This document shows positions 59,068 to 64,000 of a DNA stretch of 64,000 nt, one piece after another; positions within the stretch are counted from its first letter, which is position 1; each line of letters starts with the position of its first letter. Position numbers and translations under genes: made by a program. The notes under the pieces were generated by a model. The model made no database searches. It was given only the letters and a program-made list of their open reading frames with translations, and was not told the origin of the DNA. The stretch comes from Budorcas taxicolor (taxonomy: Eukaryota; Chordata; Mammalia; Artiodactyla; Bovidae), in NCBI RefSeq assembly GCF_023091745.1, contig NC_068915.1:34154001-34218000 (forward strand), given 5' to 3'.

Positions 59068-59980
59068 AGAAATTCCACTCCTATACATATATCCAGAGAA
59101 AACTGTAATTCAAAAAGATACATGCACCCCAATGTTTATTACAGCACTATTACAATAGCCAAGACATGGAAATAACCTAAATGTCCATCAGCACATTGGA
59201 CAGAAGATTGGTATATAAAAATGGAACATACTCAGTCACAAATAAGAATGAAATAATGCCATCTGCAGCAACCTGAATGGACCTAGAGATTGCTGTGCTA
59301 AGTGAAGTAAGTCAGAAATTGAAAAACTAATACTATATGGTATCACTTATATATGAAATTCAAAATATGACACAAATGTACTTATTTATGAAATAGAAAC
59401 ATACTAAAGGTTATAGAAAGCAAACTTATGGTTACAAAAGGGGAAAAGGGACGGAGGAGGAATACATTAGGAGTTTCTGATTAGCAGATACAAACTGCCG
59501 CTGCCGCTGCTAACTCGCTTCATTCGTGTCCGACTCTGCACGACCCCAGAGACGGCAGCCCACCAGGCTCCCCTGTCCCTGGGATTCTCCAGGCAAGAAC
59601 ACTGGAGTGGGTTGCCATTTCCTTCTCCAATGCATGAAAGTGAAAAGTGAAAGTGAAGTCGCTCAGTCGTTAGCGACCTCATGGACTGTAGCCTACCAGG
59701 CTCCTCCATCCATGGGATTTTCCAGGCAAGAGTACTGGAGTGGGGTGCCATTGCCGTCTCCGAGATACAAACTACTCTATATAAAACAAGTAAAAAAACA
59801 AGGTCCTACTCTAGAGCCCAAGGAACTATACTCAATATCCTGTAACAAACCATAATGAAAAAGAAAATACATAGTTATATGTGTGTGTATATATATATAT
59901 GTATATACAAATGAATTACTTTGTTGTGCATCAGAAACTAACACAACTTTGTTAATTAACTACAGTTCAATAAAAAATAT
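59068..59980 (+). mobile_element. Old L1 ORF2 end and 3' UTR, part 2 (carries a Bov-A2)
   Basis: Continues the L1 ORF2 C-terminus ('cagagaaaactgtaattcaaaaagatacatgcaccccaatg', 'tagccaagacatgga', 'gcagcaacctgaatggacctagag', 'gtgaagtaagtcag') with many indels, then the 3' UTR ending in 'aattaactacagttcaataaaaaat'. The 3' UTR is interrupted by Bov-A2 at 59497-59762. A TG/TA microsatellite has grown within it at 59881-59907. Confidence 0.88.
59497..59762 (-). mobile_element. Bov-A2 SINE with perfect 11-bp TSD, inside L1 3' UTR
   Basis: Complete Bov-A2 on the minus strand: 5' end at 59762, tail at 59497-59512, visible as GCC/GCT repeats with C changes. It is bounded by AGATACAAACT at 59486-59496 and 59763-59773. 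Removing it restores continuous L1 text, so it is a secondary insertion. Confidence 0.96.
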
Positions 59981-60220
59981 TCTTTCAAATATAAAAATAA
60001 ATGTTAATAAATCAAATATATAAAACAATGTCTGAGAAAACTACATCTCTAGAACTTTAAAATCATTATTTATATGAAAAAGATTGATAAAACTTCAATA
60101 AATGTATGTCCCAAATAATCTGGTTTATGGGTTATTCAGTGCCTTGTGTAATTTTTTTTTTCATCACTCCCTCTCTTTCTTTTCTACCTTCCTTCTTTCC
60201 ATTTAAATAACCAGGATTCT

Positions 60221-61016
60221 AACCTCAGATATGCAGATGACACTACCCTTATGGGAGAAAGTGAAGAGGAGCTAAAAAGCCTTTTGATGAAAGTAAAAGA
60301 GGAGAGCGAAAAATTTGGCTTAAAGCTCAACATTCAGAAGACAAAGATCATGGCATCCGGTCCCATCACTTTATGGGAAATAGAGGGGGTAACAGTAGAA
60401 ACAGTGTCAGACTTTATTTTTTTGGGCTCCAAAATCACTGCAGATGGTGACTGCAGCCATGAAATTAAAAGACACTTACTCCTTGGAAGAAAAGTTATGA
60501 CCAACCTAGATAGCATATTCAAAAGCAGAGACATTACTTTGCCGACTAAGGTCCATCTAGTCAAGGCTATGGTTTTTCCTGTGGTCGTGTATGGATGTGA
60601 GAGTTGGACTGTGAAGAAGGTTGAGAGCTGAAGAATTGATGCTTTTGAACTGTGGTGTTGGAGAACTCTTGAGAGTCCCTTGGACTGCAGGGAGATCCAA
60701 CCAGTCCATTCTAAAGGAGATCAGCCCTGGGATTTCTTTGGAAGGAATGATGCTTAAGCTGAAGCTCCAGTACTTTGGCCACCTCATGCGAAGAGTTGAC
60801 TCATTGGAAAAGGCTTTGATGCTGGGAGGGATTGGGGGCAGGCGGAGAAGGGGACAACAGAGGATGAGATGGCTGGATGGCATCACGGATTCGATGGACG
60901 TGAGTCTGAGTGACCTCCGGGAGTTGGTGATGGACAGGGAGGCCTGGCGTGCTGCGATCCATGGGGTCGCAAAGAGTTGGACACGACTGAGTGACTGAAC
61001 TGAACTGAACTGAACT
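60221..61016 (+). mobile_element. BovB LINE, 5'-truncated (~0.8 kb)
   Basis: Starts at 'aacctcagatatgcagatgac', i.e. exactly at the YADD motif (codons for Y-A-D-D near 60229-60240), and runs to the (TGAAC)n end. The frame 60251-60631 keeps 126 codons of the post-YADD region ('SEEELKSLLMKVKEESEKFGLKLNIQKTKIMASG' to 'MVFPVVVYGCESWTVKK') with one stop at the end, and 60621-60998 continues in another frame. It belongs to the 'gggatttctttgg' variant and is among the better-preserved copies. Confidence 0.96.
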
Positions 61017-61670
61017 TTAATTTCATGTGAAGAACAGAGACAGTACCTAATCACAGTAGCAGATTATTTAAAACAAATTGTTAAAAAATAAATATTTGAA
61101 AAGCAATATATCCTAATAAAAATCTGAATTGGCATTATTTTTTTCACTATAATTTAACAGTGTACCAGTAAAAATAGATCTTTGCTGGTATACTTTCCAA
61201 TTGAGGAAACTGCATTTTCTTTTGAAAACTATAAGCATATGAAATAAACTTATAAAAGTTTATAATTAAACTGTGACTTTCTTATAGTATTATTTATTTA
61301 AATTACATAATGGTAAGGTGAGTTATTAGATAATAAAATAGACTAATAAACTAGCATAATAAATGTAGAATGGAGATTTGTAAAGATTTTTTTCTTCAGA
61401 ATATGCTTTATATTTTGAGCCAGTGAGCTATACTATTCGGGTACATTTATATTTTACTTTTTATTTAAAATAAATGTAAAGCTTGGAAGAGTAATTTCTC
61501 CTTGTAATTTCCACTGAGATAAACTGTGGGTTTAACTCTCTCCAAAATGAAATTTCCTGTGACAAATGTCACCCTCCAGTCCCACATAAACAGAATTTAA
61601 TTACCTTTTGTATGGCAACCCAAATTTTTCATTGCAAAAAATATATATAATGTGTCTTAATAGTATTTGT
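61017..61670. other. Unrecognised AT-rich DNA
   Basis: About 650 bp, very AT-rich, nothing recognised. Confidence 0.5.
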
Positions 61671-61682
61671 TATTTTCAGCAT

Positions 61683-61795
61683 GAAGTAAAGTGAAGTGAA
61701 GTCGCTCACTCTCTGTGACCCCATGAACTGTAGCCTACCAGACTCCTCTGTCCACGGCATTTTTCCAGGCAAGAGTACTGGAGTGGGTTATGCTC
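61683..61795 (-). mobile_element. Short BovA SINE with perfect 12-bp TSD
   Basis: A 113-bp BovA-bearing copy on the minus strand, 5'-truncated, bounded by TATTTTCAGCAT at 61671-61682 and 61796-61807. The tail side shows 'aagtgaagtgaagtcgctca'. The clear TSD shows it inserted in this shortened form. Confidence 0.93.
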
Positions 61796-61807
61796 TATTT
61801 TCAGCAT

Positions 61808-62933
61808 AAATCATGTCAAAGATTTGACTCAATCTCTCATTCAGGATTATGTATGAAGTAGATGATTTCTAATATTTTCAAATTTATGTTTATATTTATA
61901 TTGAATTTGTCAAGAGATAAGAAACTGACTTTGTTTAAAAAAAAACTTTATTGTCACAGTGAATATAATAGCTTTATGTAAAGATATTAAATGAAACTTC
62001 ATTGCTCAGTACTCAGCAGAATTCACTAGGTAATAAAGTGCTTAAGGTTTACAGAATGTAACTCTTACAGAATATAACGCTTAAAGAATATATTAGTTTT
62101 TGTAGCACAAGTGGCAGTGGTTGGAGAGTTGACACACAGAAGTAGAAGCAGTAAAAGTGACCAGCAGTAGTCTTGGGGTAGAAGAAAAAGCAAGTCATTT
62201 AGAAAAAGCTAGTAGAATTTATGCTTTTATCAAGCCTATCAGAAATGGCCCTAGAAGTTTTTCTTTTATGGTAATATTTGGAGGCTTTAATCTACATTCA
62301 AAAAGACAGCTTAGATTTATAAGGCTTGAAATAGATGAGCAATACCAAAATCCATCTCCAAGGACCAGCAGGCATCCCCAGAAAAAAGTTAAAAGTCTAC
62401 CAAAATGTTTGTCTGAAAATCTCACTCTCATAAGTAATAAGTAACATCCTCATTTATATATTCATGAAAGCTATAACATGATGGACTGTTATGTGCTTGG
62501 ATTTTTAAACTGGCATCATAATTTTAGATTGGGATTATAACCTCTTACAGAAGGTTATTAGAGAGTTGGAAAATGAAAAATGTTGAGAGACAGATATAGA
62601 GGACTTGATAAAAGAAAAGACTTGGATCCAGAAAACCCTATTGGAGACTTTTGGAGTAGGGTGAAAGTTTACCAAAGTCAGACAAATGTTTTCTATCACT
62701 TGCTCCAAATTCCATTAATGTATCTTCATTTTCTCCCCAGGCTGGGTAATTTATATGACTTTGGGCAACTGAAACTCTTTGAGACAAGCTCCATTTACCT
62801 CTCAACAAGAAGGCATTCAGATAACTGTAATCACTTTCTTATCTTTACTTCCTTGAAAAAGACCCCAGGTTACAGGCAGTCCTGGGAGTGCCTTGGGCAT
62901 TTAACAATCAGAAGGCTCATTCCCCTCTTAAAT
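61808..62933. other. Unrecognised DNA
   Basis: About 1.1 kb. The frames 62157-62444 (95 codons) and 62580-62948 (122 codons) are the longest not explained by a known repeat, but neither has recognisable motifs. Part of the second ('tatatgactttgggcaactgaaactctttgag' at 62752-62783) looks like a decayed MIR. Confidence 0.5.
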
Positions 62934-62996
62934 AATTATGAAAATTAATCTTGAAATTATGAAAATTAATCTTGAAATTATGAAAATTAATCTTGT
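62934..62996 (+). repeat. 21-bp tandem repeat, three copies
   Basis: Three consecutive 21-bp units (AATTATGAAAATTAATCTTGA) at 62934-62954, 62955-62975 and 62976-62996. They are identical except for the last base of the third. The lack of divergence suggests a recent expansion. Confidence 0.95.
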
Positions 62997-64000
62997 CTGT
63001 GTAAAAATGCCTGGTGACATGTAAAACACAATAAAATGGGAAATAGTCTTAATATACTAAATAGTGGAATCCTAGTTTTCCTGAAGACTAAATATCAGTA
63101 ACATCTTTACACTCACTGGAACACTATCAACATTTCATTCTCTCAATTGACATAAGAACCTGTCCTTAGCATTGTCAGGGCAATCACTTGGTGGAAGGAA
63201 ACCTTGTGTTCCTCTCTTGCCACTAGTCCAGGCAGAGCAGCTTTCAGGGCTATAGAGCTGAAAAGCAGATAAAGGTAGACAAGAAAATTATTTCATAGAG
63301 TCATTCTTGTGTTTAAATACACCAAAACACTGGATGTACAATGTTCAGACTGAATAGAGAAAAAGGTACCCAGGACAACACTCTCCCTATTCACTTCATG
63401 CTTCTCTCTCAAAGTCCCTCTCCTAGTTAGTGAAAGACAACAGGAATGTGCCCCCTTCATCCCACCTTTGCTGATATAGAACAAGAGGCCAAAGTCTTGG
63501 AGCTCGAGAATCAAAATAGTGTCTCCATGACCTTATTTCATTAACCAGAATCAGGTTGAAGGGATTCAGAAATAATACAAACAACTGGATTAAAAAAACC
63601 AAATTACTCAGAAATACATAAAATGTTAACACCAAAGACAAAATATTTTTATTCAAGAGCAAATAAGGTAACGCTTAAACAATAAATCTAGGAATATTAC
63701 AAAAGCTTTCATAAGTTGAGATTTTGAGTATTTGAAAGTTCCTACTAAAGTTTTTCTCATTGATTATTTCTGTCTAACATCTGTAATACTGTGTAATACT
63801 GTATTACAGATGTAACCCATCTGTAACATTGGATACTCAATGTTAAACAGGAAATAACATTCAGATACCCTTTTTAAAAAATTCCTTAGTTTAATACTGA
63901 GATAGAAATCATTAGGCAGTTACTGTAGGAACTCTGAGAGCTTGATCTGTTTTAATAAACACCCTCCTCCATTAACCTAAAACTACACCCTTTGTCCTGA
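62997..64000. other. Unrecognised DNA with one palindrome
   Basis: About 1 kb. The interval 63777-63813 is a perfect 13-bp inverted repeat (ACATCTGTAATAC, 11-base loop, complement). Nothing else recognised. Confidence 0.55.

Noticed and set aside
60557..61054. 165-codon minus-strand frame with 'SSVQSLSRVQLFATPW' start
   Set aside because: Antisense translation of the BovB 3' end. The same peptide-like text recurs at every BovB or BovA copy.
62157..62444. 95-codon frame rich in basic residues
   Set aside because: No similarity that I know and no neighbouring exon. I cannot distinguish it from chance.
62580..62948. 122-codon open frame that could be a small gene
   Set aside because: No recognisable domain, no promoter or splice context, and part of the DNA looks like a decayed MIR. 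In 64 kb of AT-rich DNA read in six frames, one or a few frames of this length are expected.
62934..62996. CRISPR-like array (regular 21-bp units)
   Set aside because: The units are directly adjacent with no spacers, only three copies, in mammalian DNA. It is a minisatellite-type tandem repeat.

Overview
The window is nuclear DNA of a pecoran ruminant (cattle, sheep, goat or deer type). The evidence is its repeat content: many copies of the RTE-type LINE BovB, of the ruminant SINEs Bov-tA and Bov-A2, and of a ruminant L1. The species cannot be fixed from these repeats alone. The DNA is AT-rich. I found no intact protein-coding gene, no convincing exon, no functional RNA gene, no CRISPR array and no prokaryotic feature. 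Almost every open reading frame with recognisable protein content is a decayed LINE reverse transcriptase or endonuclease, or a chance frame through a SINE.

Layout: 1-2.5 kb holds old L1 3' ends, a BovB 3' end, a CHR-type SINE and a small hAT-like DNA transposon with its target duplication. 2.5-13 kb is mostly unrecognised AT-rich DNA with MIR relics, two Bov-tA copies and one BovB 3' end. 13.2-16.2 kb is a BovB split by a 2.5-kb L1. 17.8-24.7 kb is a dense SINE and BovB cluster that includes a rearranged BovB with an inverted endonuclease segment. 26.9-37.7 kb carries four Bov-A2, three Bov-tA or BovA pieces, two long BovB fragments (30.2-32.2 and 35.9-37.3 kb) and an L1M 3' end. 38-43.8 kb is mostly unrecognised, with ancient repeats (MER5A-like and others). 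43.8-49.9 kb has a BovB with a clean target duplication, a MIR carrying two later insertions, and another BovB 3' end. 49.9-53.5 kb is the longest stretch in which I recognise no dispersed repeat. 53.5-61 kb has an ancient repeat, Bov-tA copies, an old L1 cut by a BovB and a Bov-A2, and another BovB. 61-64 kb is largely unrecognised apart from one short BovA, a 21-bp triple repeat and a palindrome.

The parts relate to each other as parasites and hosts. BovB and L1 are the autonomous elements. Bov-tA and Bov-A2 share the BovB 3' tail and are regarded as mobilised by BovB machinery. Nested insertions give a relative order at several sites: MIR or old L1 first, then BovB or Bov-tA, then L1_BT-like and Bov-A2. 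By my boundaries, twelve BovB loci cover roughly 11 kb, about one sixth of the window. I did not find a previously undescribed system. The most unusual items are a ~90-bp direct repeat flanking one Bov-tA and the inverted and internally deleted BovB at 22.8-24.7 kb.
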